Shown: positions 56,349 to 64,000 of the stretch, piece by piece | Position numbering within the stretch: position 1 is the stretch's first letter | Layout of the letters: every line of letters starts with the position of its first letter | Source: Prevotella melaninogenica | GTDB taxonomy: Bacteria; Bacteroidota; Bacteroidia; Bacteroidales; Bacteroidaceae | Length of the DNA stretch: 64,000 nt | Assembly (NCBI RefSeq): GCF_018128065.1 | Contig: NZ_CP072360.1 | Span: 1,796,478-1,860,477, forward strand | Direction of reading: 5' to 3' | Translations under genes and position numbers: made by a program | Notes under the pieces: model-generated | The model's input: the letters and a program-made list of their open reading frames with translations, nothing else | Told to the model about the DNA's origin: nothing | Database searches by the model: none

Positions 56349-57116
56349 ATGATTGAAGTAAAACATCTATTCAAATCATTCGGCGAAAAAGAAGTGCTGA
56401 AGGATATCAACACCGTTTTTGAAGACGGAAAAACAAATCTCATCATCGGACAGAGTGGTGCGGGTAAGACCGTTCTGATGCGTTCGCTCACAGGACTCCT
56501 CGACCCAACGAAGGGCGAAGTGCTCTATGACGGACGTAACTTTGTCAACATGACAAAGAAAGACCAAATTCTCATGCGCCGTGAGATGGGTATGATTTTC
56601 CAAGGGGCAGCCCTCTTCGACTCGCTCACAGTACTGGAGAATGTTCGTTTCCCATTGGATATGTTCTCGGAAATGACCGCACAGGAACGTGACAAAAGAG
56701 CAAGGGAATGTCTTGATCGTGTGAACCTAACTGGTGCCGAAGAGAAGTTCCCTGGTGAGATTTCGGGTGGTATGCAGAAGCGTGTTGCTATTGCAAGAGC
56801 CATCGTTATGAACCCAAAGTATCTGTTCTGCGATGAACCTAACTCTGGACTTGACCCAAAGACGTCATTGGTCATTGACGAACTACTGACAAGTATCACT
56901 CGTGAGTTCAATATGACGACTATCATCAACACCCATGATATGAACTCAGTGTTGGGTATTGGTGAGAATATCATCTTTATTGCAGATGGTAAGATAGAAT
57001 GGAAAGGTGATAAAAACACTGTCATTACATCGGAAAATGAGAAGTTAAACGACCTCGTCTTTGCCTCAGACCTTTTTAAGAAAGTCAAGAACATAGAAAA
57101 GGAAAATATACCATAA
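56349..57116 (+). CDS. mlaF: MlaF-like ABC transporter ATPase
   Basis: A 255-residue ABC ATPase expected to power phospholipid movement between membranes with MlaE and an MCE-type (MlaD) substrate-binding protein; no MCE gene is seen in the window. Walker A is GQSGAGKTVLM (about 34-44), the signature ISGGMQKRVAIARAI (about 140-154), Walker B YLFCDEPNSGLDPKTS (about 160-175). The frame opens at 56310, but that stretch is encoded by the CCTCCCC repeat, so MIEVKHLF at 56349 is the preferred start. It follows the mlaE frame on the same strand. Family is firm; the phospholipid role is inferred. Confidence 0.9.
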   Translation: MIEVKHLFKSFGEKEVLKDINTVFEDGKTNLIIGQSGAGKTVLMRSLTGLLDPTKGEVLYDGRNFVNMTKKDQILMRREMGMIFQGAALFDSLTVLENVRFPLDMFSEMTAQERDKRARECLDRVNLTGAEEKFPGEISGGMQKRVAIARAIVMNPKYLFCDEPNSGLDPKTSLVIDELLTSITREFNMTTIINTHDMNSVLGIGENIIFIADGKIEWKGDKNTVITSENEKLNDLVFASDLFKKVKNIEKENIP

Positions 57117-57192
57117 AGTCGTCCACCTTTCTTTATAAGTTCTGAAGAGAACACTTTATTGGCACTCCCACAACACAACCCAACTAAATAGA

Positions 57193-57254
57193 AAAGTCCT
57201 CCCGCTTATTTCTTTCAACCCTTTTAGGACGAAACAAATAAGCAGGAGGACTTT
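57193..57254. terminator. Bidirectional hairpin after mlaF
   Basis: AAAGTCCTCCCGCTTATTT pairs with AAATAAGCAGGAGGACTTT, about 18 bp with one mismatch. T-rich sequence follows on the minus strand. It separates mlaF (plus) from the lipoprotein gene (minus) and could end both. Confidence 0.75.
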
Positions 57255-57309
57255 AATTGTATATCTTATTGCCCCTCACGAGCCTTCATTTTCTTATCAA
57301 AAGATGCTC

Positions 57310-57366
57310 AACACCATTGGTGCTTACCTACCGCACCATATGTGTTAGGCATCAGCACATCAGTAA
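57310..57366. repeat. 22-bp CAC-N5-GTG palindrome array, 3 units (locus 4)
   Basis: CAC cores begin at 57312, 57334 and 57356, exactly 22 bases apart. The first two carry CAC-N5-GTG (CACCATTGGTG, CACCATATGTG); the third has lost the GTG half. Confidence 0.75.
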
Positions 57367-57401
57367 AAGATGGTAAAAGGAGAGCAGTTGACAACTATGC
57401 G

Positions 57402-57758
57402 CTATCGCATCATCCAAACACCTTGCTTCTTTAGCATTGAAACAACTACTTGCTCTGTCGTTTTATCGCCATAATGAAACAGCAGAAAAGCACTGGCAGT
57501 ACTATCCTTTGCAGAGAAAACAGACGATACATAAGAGACTGAGTCTATCCCATTATGTTCTTTCTTCTGCTGTTCAACGAACTGCTGGAGATTTATTAGG
57601 AGTTGTTTCCGATAACTATCAGGTAATTTCTCCGAACGATTCTCACCTTCTAAAAAGGCTTCATACTGACCTTTCAATAGTTGTTCGTAATAGAGTTTGG
57701 CAGTACGACCAGCCAACTCTCCCTGGTCTACCTCCTTTTTCTTACTGCAAGCCATCAA
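57402..57758 (-). CDS. Small lipoprotein with unresolved N-terminus
   Basis: In this frame the protein begins just before a lipobox (MMACSKKKEVDQ) and continues for about 118 residues, with a Lys/Glu-rich helical region (YYEQLLKGQYEAFL ... LLINLQQFVEQQ) and strand-like end (ASAFLLFHYG; QVVVSMLK). It recalls DUF4878/NTF2-like secreted proteins. A hydrophobic signal-like stretch (SLFFVLPFLLMAC) lies upstream in frame but has no start; the nearest ATG codons (57801 with AGGAGG ahead, and 57790) are in other frames. One extra T in the 7-T run at about 57775-57781 would join the ATG at 57790. It lies directly after der on the same strand. I do not assign a function. Confidence 0.55.
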   Translation of the reverse strand: MMACSKKKEVDQGELAGRTAKLYYEQLLKGQYEAFLEGENRSEKLPDSYRKQLLINLQQFVEQQKKEHNGIDSVSYVSSVFSAKDSTASAFLLFHYGDKTTEQVVVSMLKKQGVWMMR

Positions 57759-57819
57759 TAGAAATGGCAGAACGAAAAAAAGGGAAACATTATTGCTTCA
57801 TAAACAACACCTCCTGCTA

Positions 57820-59132
57820 CTACTTCTGACGAATAAATACATTGATTGGACAACCGTGCAGGTTCCAGTTTTCACGTATCTTGTTCTCCAAGAAGCGGCG
57901 ATACTGCTCCTTAACATACTGTGGCAGGTTCGCATAGAACACAAAAGAAGGAATCTGTGTGTTTGGAAGCTGTGAGCAATACTTAATCTTGATGTACTTA
58001 CCCTTCACTGACTGTGGTGGTGTTGCCTCAATGATAGGGAGCATTACTTCATTCAACTTCGTTGTACCAATATGTATTGTGCGGTTCTGATAAACCTCTT
58101 TCGCTGTTTCCAAAACCTTAAAGATACGCTGCTTGGTCAGTGCAGAAGCAAAGATGATTGGAAAGTCAACAAACGGAGCCATACGCTTACGGATAGCATT
58201 CTCAAAGGTATCGATAACCTTCTGATTCTTATCTTCAACCAAATCCCACTTATTCACAACGACAACAAGACTCTTATTATTACGCTGTATGAGCTGGAAG
58301 ATATTCATATCCTGCGCCTCAATACCACGTGTTGCATCCAACATCAGAATACAAACATCAGAGTTCTCAATGCTTCGGATAGATCGCATTACGCTATAAA
58401 ACTCCAAATCTTCACTCACCTTGTTCTTACGACGGATACCTGCGGTATCAACAAGATAGAAATCAAAACCAAACTTCGTATAGCGGGTATAGATACTATC
58501 GCGTGTCGTACCGGCAATCTCGGTCACAATATTACGGTCCTCACCAATGAAAGCATTGATAATACTTGACTTACCAGCGTTAGGACGACCTACAACAGCA
58601 AAGCGAGGGATATCCATATCGACTGTTTCTTCTGGCACATCTTTCAAATTCTCAAGCAGAATATCAAGCAAATCACCTGTTCCACCACCAGTAGCAGCAC
58701 TGATACAGATTGGCTCACCCAAACCAAGTTTATAGAACTCAGCTGCCTGATAATACTCACCGCTGTTGTCAACCTTATTTGCAACAAGGAGTACAGGAAG
58801 TTTTGTGCGACGAAGAATCAATGCTACATCCTCATCCCAGTCGGTAATACCCGTCTCGGTATCAACGACAAAGAGAACGAGGTCAGCCTCTTCAGTTGCC
58901 ACAAGCACCTGCTTGCGGATTGCATCTTCAAAATATCGTCTGATTTAACAACCCATCCACCAGTGTCAACAATAGAGAATTCACGTCCATTCCACTGACA
59001 CTTACCATACTGACGGTCGCGTGTTGTACCAGCAGTATCGCTCACAATCGCATGACGTGTCTGAGTTAATCGATTGAAAAGTGTGGACTTACCAACGTTT
59101 GGACGTCCCACAATAGCTACTAAATTTGCCAT
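57820..59132 (-). pseudogene. der: Ribosome-assembly GTPase Der, single-base frameshift
   Basis: Der (EngA) is a double-GTPase needed for 50S ribosome assembly. The first GTPase frame (59132 down) reads [28 protein letters not shown] and [10 protein letters not shown], then shifts. The second frame (starting in a downstream overlap) reads [34 protein letters not shown] and [10 protein letters not shown], and ends with the KH-like domain. The break is at ATTTTG near 58930-58934; one more T gives ATTTTTG and one protein of 437 residues (1313 bases, one short). Der is essential in most bacteria, so a base-call error is the likeliest reading. It lies downstream of era. Confidence 0.85.
59098..59128 (+). 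promoter_or_regulatory. Plus-strand promoter into the candidate RNA
   Basis: TTTG (59098-59101), a 19-base spacer and TAAATTTG (59121-59128), inside the start of der but reading away from it. The start codons of der (ATG GCA AAT TTA) could also give TAAATTTG by chance on the other strand. Confidence 0.45.
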
Positions 59133-59302
59133 TAATATTGGTCTTTTCCCTCCTCATAATTCAGTTCTAAGACTGTTAAACAATTATGAAAAGGCGCCGG
59201 ATGTGGTCAGGCATCCGATGAATATTTGCCGAGGATGACCATTCCCCAGCCCTCGCATTGTGCGAGAGTGTGCCCTACTAAGCAGTCAGGGCGAATTGTT
59301 TT
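59133..59302 (+). ncRNA. Candidate structured RNA with possible pseudoknot
   Basis: This 310-base der-era gap has no reading frame but shows dense local pairing: a closing stem AAACAATT (59178-59185) with AATTGTTT (59294-59301), hairpins CGGATG/CATCCG (59198-59217), CTCGCA/TGCGAG (59252-59266) and GCCCT/AGGGC (59272-59292), and a loop TGGTCA (59204-59209) that is complementary to TGACCA (59236-59241), a possible pseudoknot. A TTTTT run follows the closing stem on the plus strand and a promoter lies just upstream. The minus strand, upstream of der, carries the same pairings, so it could instead be a der leader element. I do not recognise a known RNA family. Confidence 0.4.
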
Positions 59303-59328
59303 TATTATCAAGGGTGCTATTAGCTTTG

Positions 59329-59378
59329 TATTAGCCCAATGAGCCTTATTAGCCTTATTAGCCCAATAAGGCTAATAA
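59329..59378. repeat. 9-bp ATTAGCCCA-type array (locus 4)
   Basis: About five 9-base units (ATTAGCCCA, ATGAGCCTT, ATTAGCCTT, ATTAGCCCA, ATAAGGCTA) between era and der, just left of a CCTCCCC repeat. Confidence 0.7.
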
Positions 59379-59407
59379 AATCTCTCCCCAGCCTATTCCG
59401 TTAGGCT

Positions 59408-59436
59408 CTCCCCTCCTTCGGAGGGGCTGGGGGAGG
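59408..59436. repeat. CCTCCCC-family repeat near the era stop
   Basis: CTCCCCTCCTTCGGAGGGG, then CTGGGGGAGG. It is a self-palindrome and close to the 56315-56344 copy. It ends 6 bases before the era stop. Confidence 0.7.
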
Positions 59437-59442
59437 TTCCCC

Positions 59443-60324
59443 TTACTCCGGACTATACCCGAAATGTTTCAGTTCCTTCTGCGAATTGCGCCAATCCTTA
59501 TCCACCTTCACGAAAGTTTCAAGGAATATCTTCTTATCAAAGAACCGTTCAAGACTCTTGCGTGCTTCGGTAGACACCTTCTTGAGTGCCATACCCTGAT
59601 GCCCGATAATGATTCCCTTCTGACTACTACGTTCAACGTAAATAACAGCATTGATATGAATCTGACGTTCATCTTCCTTAAAACGCTCAACGACAACCTC
59701 CACAGAATAAGGAATTTCCTTATCATAATAACGCAGAATCTTCTCACGAATAATCTCTGAAACGAAGAACTTTGCTGGCTTATCTGTCAGCTGGTCCTTA
59801 TCAAAGAAAGCTGGACTTTCTGGCAATAGTTCGTGAATACGCTTCAAAAGAATATCTGTACCAAACTTATTCTTAGCCGAAATAGGGAGTATCTCTGCAT
59901 TAGGTAACAGTTCATGCCATTTCGTCACAAGGGTGCCAAGCTTCTTTTGGTCGCTCTCATCAATCTTGTTAATAAGCAGAATGACAGGGATTGACATCTT
60001 AGAGACTTTTTCCAAGAAGTCCATATTCTTCTCTGGGTCTTCGACAACATCTGTCACATAAAGCAAAATATCGGCATCTGCCAAAGCAGACTCAGAGAAC
60101 TGGAGCATCATCTCCTGCATCTTATAGTTTGGTTTCAGCACACCTGGTGTGTCTGAAAATACTATCTGGGTGTCCTCTGTGTTGACAATTCCCATAATAC
60201 GATGGCGCGTTGTCTGTGCCTTAAACGTGGCAATACTGAGCTTCTCGCCAACAAGTTGATTCATTAGCGTACTCTTTCCGACATTCGGATTACCAACGAT
60301 ATTTACAAATCCTGCTTTATGCAT
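59443..60324 (-). CDS. era: GTPase Era
   Basis: Era is a GTPase with a KH domain that binds the 3' end of 16S rRNA during 30S assembly. G1 is [14 protein letters not shown] (about 11-24), G2/G3 are IMGIVNTEDTQIVFSDTPG, and the GTP-specificity motif is INKIDESD. The C-terminal KH domain holds ERSSQKGIIIGHQGMALKKVS. The 293-residue length is normal. It precedes der and follows fabH in the common DUF177-rpmF-fabH-era order, but a terminator at 60394-60435 may separate fabH from era. Identification is firm. Confidence 0.95.
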   Translation of the reverse strand: MHKAGFVNIVGNPNVGKSTLMNQLVGEKLSIATFKAQTTRHRIMGIVNTEDTQIVFSDTPGVLKPNYKMQEMMLQFSESALADADILLYVTDVVEDPEKNMDFLEKVSKMSIPVILLINKIDESDQKKLGTLVTKWHELLPNAEILPISAKNKFGTDILLKRIHELLPESPAFFDKDQLTDKPAKFFVSEIIREKILRYYDKEIPYSVEVVVERFKEDERQIHINAVIYVERSSQKGIIIGHQGMALKKVSTEARKSLERFFDKKIFLETFVKVDKDWRNSQKELKHFGYSPE

Positions 60325-60393
60325 ATTATCTAACCACCTCTTTTTCTCCCAAAGGAAGAAACGTTTGAAAAGTTCTGTTTTATTCCTTTTAAC

Positions 60394-60435
60394 AAAAAAC
60401 GCACCTATCTTATAAGAAAAGAAAGATGCGTTTTT
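60394..60435 (-). terminator. Terminator between fabH and era
   Basis: On the minus strand CGCATCT pairs with AGGTGCG around an AT-rich loop, followed by T5-6, 20 bases after the fabH stop. It may end the DUF177-rpmF-fabH transcript. Confidence 0.7.
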
Positions 60436-60455
60436 ATGTATGATAACTTAGTTCT

Positions 60456-61475
60456 TTATTTCTTAACTGCAACAGAGTCACCGTCATAAGCCCACTTGAA
60501 ATAAGCAGCACCATTAACGAAACCAGCACCAAAGCCAGTGAAAATGATTTTATCACCCTTCTTCAGTTTTGACTCAAAGTCCCAAAGTACAAGTGGCATA
60601 CAAGCAGCACTGGTATTACCATAACGCTGAATGTTAACCAACACCTTCTCCATTGGGACACCTATACGCTTTGCAACAGCCTCGATGATACGAAGGTTTG
60701 CCTGATGACAAACTACATAATCAACATCATCTTGTGTTAAGCCATTGCGTTCCAACAGTTTTTCACAATCATCGCCCATTGCTGTGACAGCATAACGAAA
60801 GACCGTGCGACCCTCTTGGTAAGTGTAATGCAAACGATGATCGACTGTAAAACTTGAAGAAGGACATACAGAACCACCTGCTTTAATATGGAGGAATGGA
60901 AGTCCCTTACCGTCTGTGCGATGATAAGAATCAATCATACCAACGCCTTCCTCGGTTGTACCCTCTAACATCACAGCACCTGCACCATCACCGAAAAGTG
61001 GACAAGTTGCACGATCACGATAATCGGTAATTGCTGACATCTTATCAGCACCGATAACAATGATACGCTTGTGACGACCACTTTGGATCATATTGCAGGC
61101 AACATCGAGTGCATACATGAATCCACAACATGCAGCAGCTAAGTCAAATGCGAAAGCATTCTTCAATCCCAGCTTTCCTAATACGATAGAAGCTGTTGAA
61201 GGATGCGGATAGTCAGGGGTCGTTGTAGCAACAACAACAGCATCAATACTGTCTGGATCAGCACCTGTCTTTGTCATCAGGAGCTTTGCTGCCTTGCGGG
61301 CCATATAGGATGTACCGAGTCCCTCTTCTGTGAGAATTCGGCGCTCCTTGATACCTGTACGAGTAGTAATCCACTCGTCATTGGTATCAACCATGCGAGA
61401 CAATTCCTCGTTATTGAGGACATAGTCAGGCACGTAACCTGCGACACCTGTTATAATCGCATTGATATTACTCAT
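60456..61475 (-). CDS. fabH: 3-oxoacyl-[acyl-carrier-protein] synthase III
   Basis: FabH condenses acetyl-CoA or short branched acyl-CoA with malonyl-ACP to start fatty-acid synthesis. The 339-residue thiolase-fold enzyme has the catalytic Cys in AAACCGFMYALDVA (about residue 118), His in VVCHQANLRII and Asn in YGNTSAACMPL. Length and the triad order are normal. It begins 2 bases after rpmF, which is closely coupled. In this phylum FabH often favours branched starters that give iso/anteiso lipids. Identification is firm. Confidence 0.95.
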   Translation of the reverse strand: MSNINAIITGVAGYVPDYVLNNEELSRMVDTNDEWITTRTGIKERRILTEEGLGTSYMARKAAKLLMTKTGADPDSIDAVVVATTTPDYPHPSTASIVLGKLGLKNAFAFDLAAACCGFMYALDVACNMIQSGRHKRIIVIGADKMSAITDYRDRATCPLFGDGAGAVMLEGTTEEGVGMIDSYHRTDGKGLPFLHIKAGGSVCPSSSFTVDHRLHYTYQEGRTVFRYAVTAMGDDCEKLLERNGLTQDDVDYVVCHQANLRIIEAVAKRIGVPMEKVLVNIQRYGNTSAACMPLVLWDFESKLKKGDKIIFTGFGAGFVNGAAYFKWAYDGDSVAVKK

Positions 61476-61477
61476 GC

Positions 61478-61663
61478 TTATTCAGCTGTTTCCTTTACGA
61501 CAGCAACCTTACCACGATAGTAACCACAAGTTGGGCAAACTGTGTGATAAACATAGTAAGCACCACAGTTAGGGCATAATGCCAATGTTGGAGCTACTGC
61601 CTTATCGTGAGTTCTTCTCTTGAGTGTACGAGTCTTTGACTGTCTTCTTTTTGGATGTGCCAT
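61478..61663 (-). CDS. rpmF: 50S ribosomal protein L32
   Basis: A 61-residue L32. The N-terminus is basic (MAHPKRRQSKTRTLKRRTHDK) and the zinc ribbon has four cysteines: CPNC near 31-34 and CPTC near 47-50. This is the zinc-binding form. It lies 22 bases after the DUF177 gene and 2 bases before fabH, the usual order. Identification is firm. Confidence 0.96.
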   Translation of the reverse strand: MAHPKRRQSKTRTLKRRTHDKAVAPTLALCPNCGAYYVYHTVCPTCGYYRGKVAVVKETAE

Positions 61664-61685
61664 AATTCTTTAAACGTTTAATATT

Positions 61686-62204
61686 TTATTTTTTCAATTT
61701 TAATAGAGCTTCCCAGCGCGGATCCATTGCCTGCTCGTCTTCCTCACCGCTTCGGGCGGCAGAATACTCCTCAAGAGCTCGTACCATAGCAGGGTTGCAT
61801 TTTCCAGGTGCATGCACATGCTTGATAGGGATTGCGAGAGCTATGAATTCGTAGAGGTACCATGTAACATCGAGTATTCCTTCGTCCTCGGCCACCGTCA
61901 CAAGGTCGTCCTCTTCTGAGTTTTCTGTTCCAAAATTAACTTCGAGACGCTGTGTGGTCTCTATTGACTGCTCCATTGGATCAAGACATATGTCGCACGG
62001 AACCATTACCGTACCAGTCTCATGGAAGTCAAGGGTAAAGAAATCATTTCTTGTGCGCAAAATATCAAGGGATACATGCACACTACCTTGACTTACTTCA
62101 GGAGCGTCAACTGCCTTAAAGTAAGTATCATCCAGGTCGAACTCAAGGTGATTTGTACCTTCTTCCAGACCCTTCAAGTCTATTTTAAGGGTTTCTAAGT
62201 CCAT
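61686..62204 (-). CDS. DUF177 (YceD) protein, rRNA/ribosome-linked
   Basis: A 172-residue YceD-family protein. CDICLDPMEQ (about 75-84) and a second cysteine later (HAPGKCNP, about 135) mark the conserved core. The acidic segment TENSEEDDLVTVAEDEG is typical. The gene is usually next to rpmF, as here, and a plant relative is needed for 23S rRNA maturation; bacterial function is still unclear. It is the first gene in the rpmF-fabH unit, and its -7 box (62215-62222) is only about 10 bases before the start, so the leader is very short. Family is firm. Confidence 0.88.
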   Translation of the reverse strand: MDLETLKIDLKGLEEGTNHLEFDLDDTYFKAVDAPEVSQGSVHVSLDILRTRNDFFTLDFHETGTVMVPCDICLDPMEQSIETTQRLEVNFGTENSEEDDLVTVAEDEGILDVTWYLYEFIALAIPIKHVHAPGKCNPAMVRALEEYSAARSGEEDEQAMDPRWEALLKLKK

Positions 62205-62214
62205 AATTGGGTTG

Positions 62215-62222
62215 CAAAGTTA
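62215..62222 (-). promoter_or_regulatory. Promoter -7 box for DUF177-rpmF-fabH
   Basis: TAACTTTG on the minus strand, with the box ending about 10 bases before the start codon. The transcript would begin within 8 bases of the ATG. Confidence 0.6.
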
Positions 62223-62460
62223 CGAATATTTTTCTGATTATAAGCAAATTATAAGTAAAAAAGTGAGAACATAAAGCCTAAGACATTATATGCTCTATTT
62301 CTCCAACCTTATATCAAATAAAGTTTTGCTTAGTAGTATCATAAGAAAGCTAATTCGTTTTCAAAATGTTTAGAGAGCAATGACAAGATTTCTACCTTAT
62401 CTTATTTATCAGACTACAAGCAACAAACTCTACAATTTCTAACAATATAGTCTGAATTCT

Positions 62461-62545
62461 TTTCACGTAAATAAATATTTTTTTCATGAAAAGAAATATT
62501 TACTTTCATGAAAAAAAATATTTACTCTCACGAAAAGAAAATCAC
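62461..62545. repeat. 22-bp TTCATGAA/AAATATTT array, 4 units (locus 3)
   Basis: CACG/CATG cores begin at 62465, 62486, 62508 and 62530: spacings 21, 22 and 22. AAATATTT-like segments sit between cores, as at the other two loci. The ATTCGCAA end is not present. Confidence 0.8.
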
Positions 62546-62556
62546 AAAAAGAGCTT

Positions 62557-63723
62557 TTACTCTTTCCGAAGTTCAATACGAAAGGTTGTTCCTTTCCCTA
62601 CTTCTGAGCTTTTTACATATATCTTACCATGATGATATTCCTCTACAATACGCTTAGCAAGGCTTAATCCTAAGCCCCAACCACGATCTTTAGTGGTGAA
62701 ACCTGGTCGAAACACATTTCTTATATCTTTTTTCTTAATTCCTTTGCCTGTATCACTCACCTCAACAATGGCACGCTTATCAGTCTCTTCCAAACGCAGG
62801 GTAATGCTTCCTAACTTACCCCCCATTGCATCAACTGCATTCTTACAAAGGTTTTCAATCACCCATTCAAAGAGTGAGGCATTCAAATTGATAATTATAT
62901 CATCCGCAGGAAGTTCAGTCTTCATCTCAATCTTCTTAGACGTACGACGATCCATATAATCAACTACGTGACGTAGAACATCATTAAGACTGGACGGGAC
63001 TGTCTCTGAAACTGAACCTATTTTTGAAAAACGATCAGCAATAAGCTGTAGGCGTTTAACATCTTTATCCATCTCTGGTAGAAGTTCATCTTCTGGATAA
63101 GTTTCCTTCAAAATCGTTGTCCATGCCATTAGAGAAGATATAGGAGTTCCTAACTGGTGCGCAGTCTCCTTGCTTAATCCTACCCATACTTTATTTTGTT
63201 CTGCTCGCTTCGACGTTAATAACGCAAAAATAGCAACAATTACAAATAACATCACAACACCTAACTGTACATAAGGGTAAATTGCAATGCGCTTTAACAT
63301 CAAAGAATCATCATAGCATACATCAATATAGTCATTATGATTCTTACTCAAAGCAATACGAATAACCTGTCCAGAAGCTTTCATCTGCTGTCCTTGAGAA
63401 GTAACATAAAGGAGACTATCTTTTGCATTGCGTGCTTTGATCTCAATATTACGAAATTCTGTTACGACACCTTCATTATCTAAAACAACTACTGGAATAG
63501 TGTGGTTTTCATCTAAGACTTTCAACACAAGACTTAAATCCGTATTCTCATCCGCAGCACTAAGTGATTTCATAGCTTCCGCCCACACCTGCATCTTACT
63601 CCTCTCCTGCTCCGCCAAATCACGAGTCAGAAAACGAGACACAAGCAATGAAGCGACAGCTATAAGAATTGCTGCAACTACTAAAAATAGCTTTACCTGT
63701 CGGATTCTATCAGTCCAATGCAT
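62557..63723 (-). CDS. Sensor histidine kinase
   Basis: A 388-residue membrane kinase of a two-component system. TM1 is about 8-30 and TM2 about 149-170, enclosing a periplasmic sensor region of roughly 115 residues with no recognised ligand motif. The DHp region has SKETAHQLGTPISSL with the phosphorylated His189. The ATPase domain carries the N box ENLCKNAVDAMGG, a DTGKGI-type G1 box and GWGLGLSLAKRIVEEYHHG. No HAMP domain is obvious. The response regulator partner is not in the window and may lie past the right edge. Family is firm; the signal is unknown. Confidence 0.9.
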   Translation of the reverse strand: MHWTDRIRQVKLFLVVAAILIAVASLLVSRFLTRDLAEQERSKMQVWAEAMKSLSAADENTDLSLVLKVLDENHTIPVVVLDNEGVVTEFRNIEIKARNAKDSLLYVTSQGQQMKASGQVIRIALSKNHNDYIDVCYDDSLMLKRIAIYPYVQLGVVMLFVIVAIFALLTSKRAEQNKVWVGLSKETAHQLGTPISSLMAWTTILKETYPEDELLPEMDKDVKRLQLIADRFSKIGSVSETVPSSLNDVLRHVVDYMDRRTSKKIEMKTELPADDIIINLNASLFEWVIENLCKNAVDAMGGKLGSITLRLEETDKRAIVEVSDTGKGIKKKDIRNVFRPGFTTKDRGWGLGLSLAKRIVEEYHHGKIYVKSSEVGKGTTFRIELRKE

Positions 63724-63797
63724 ATAAAGAATTAACGAAAAGAAATGAATAATATTATAAAGTGTGATCCATATTAGCTATATCAGATCCATCAACC

Positions 63798-63852
63798 TTA
63801 TTAGATTAAAGCATTAGCACTATTAGACCCATTAGCCTCATTAGCCCAATAC
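63798..63852. repeat. 9-bp ATTAGCCCA-type array (locus 5)
   Basis: Units such as ATTAGCACT, ATTAGACCC, ATTAGCCTC and ATTAGCCCA, at 9-base spacing, leading into the 59-bp direct repeat. Confidence 0.65.
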
Positions 63853-63964
63853 AATATCTTCCCCCTTTCAACACATCATCAACACCTAACATTCATCCAA
63901 TTAGTCTCATTAGCCCAATACAATATCTTCCCCCTTTCAACACATCATCAACACCTAACATTCA
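63837..63964 (+). repeat. 59-bp perfect direct repeat, 69-bp period
   Basis: Bases 63837-63895 recur identically at 63906-63964, separated by a 10-base spacer that itself has an ATTAG unit. It looks like a recent tandem duplication seeded by the 9-bp array. Confidence 0.8.
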
Positions 63965-64000
63965 ACACCCAACAACAAACAACAAAAAAAAAGAGTCCTA

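Larger units (their letters stand above)
62205..62556. other. Intergenic region DUF177 / histidine kinase
   Basis: Holds the DUF177 promoter and an AT-rich 22-bp palindrome array (62461-62545). Otherwise no gene or structured element is seen. Confidence 0.55.
63724..64000. other. Right-edge repeat-rich intergenic region
   Basis: Contains 9-bp ATTAGCCCA units (63798-63852) and a 59-bp direct repeat (63837-63895 and 63906-63964). The last bases end in an A run (63984-63992) with no open frame that I can assign; a gene may begin beyond the edge. Confidence 0.5.

Noticed and set aside
59133..59302. Known RNA families such as 4.5S SRP RNA or a cobalamin or TPP riboswitch
   Set aside because: I looked for their core sequences (for example GGAAG-type SRP loop) and did not find them; the element is left unclassified.

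Overview
The window looks like chromosomal DNA from a member of the Bacteroidota, most likely Prevotella or a close relative. The reasons are an AT-rich composition, very weak Shine-Dalgarno use, and many promoters of the Bacteroidota type (TTTG, then 19-21 bases, then TAnnTTTG). The protein set fits too: OmpA-like proteins with Lys-Glu-Val linkers, an HU-HIG protein, DUF3316, GxxExxY, an OstA-like protein and two SurA/PpiC foldases in a row. The species cannot be fixed from sequence alone.

Layout. 0-9 kb (minus strand): trkA, dxs, an OmpA porin, a MATE transporter, an FKBP lipoprotein and glyS. 9.5-16 kb: a topoisomerase IV-like A subunit, an intact IS1182-type element 28 bases after its stop, a DUF3316/S41 peptidase pair and a small secreted protein. 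17-25 kb: tRNA-Leu, two tRNA-Val, a small barrel, HU, purB, an RsuA-type pseudouridine synthase with a long disordered N-terminus, asnS and a papain-like lipoprotein. 25-37 kb: a small barrel flanked by two inverted 87-bp elements, tcdA, an S1-domain regulator, GxxExxY, lolD, a CPA2 antiporter, asd, a fused lplA-lipA and a second OmpA protein. 37-46 kb (minus): guaB, ppiC, surA, ostA, a small membrane protein and mutL. 46-57 kb: dps, a higBA-like pair, recQ, clpX, clpP, tig, lptB and mlaE/mlaF. 57-64 kb (minus): a histidine kinase, then DUF177, rpmF, fabH, era and der in the usual lipid/ribosome-assembly order, then a lipoprotein.

Several blocks make functional sense together. clpX-clpP-tig handle nascent and unfolded protein. 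ostA, lptB, surA, ppiC, lolD and mlaEF build and maintain the outer membrane. Era and Der act in ribosome assembly beside rpmF and fabH. Three genes (der, mlaE, higB) each regain normal length by adding one base. Der is normally essential, so base-calling errors are at least as likely as true pseudogenes. A small lipoprotein after der also lacks a good start.

The most unusual content is between genes. There are several families of short tandem arrays. Three unrelated families share an almost exact 22-bp period: CAC-N5-GTG palindromes at four loci, TTCATGAA/AAATATTT palindromes at three loci, and AAAAGGGC units at one locus. A 9-bp ATTAGCCCA-type family, paired CCTCCCC inverted repeats, an 87-bp element with 13-bp terminal inverted repeats (two copies) and a 122-bp inverted-repeat element also occur. 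A possible structured RNA with its own promoter, a possible pseudoknot and a terminator lies between der and era.
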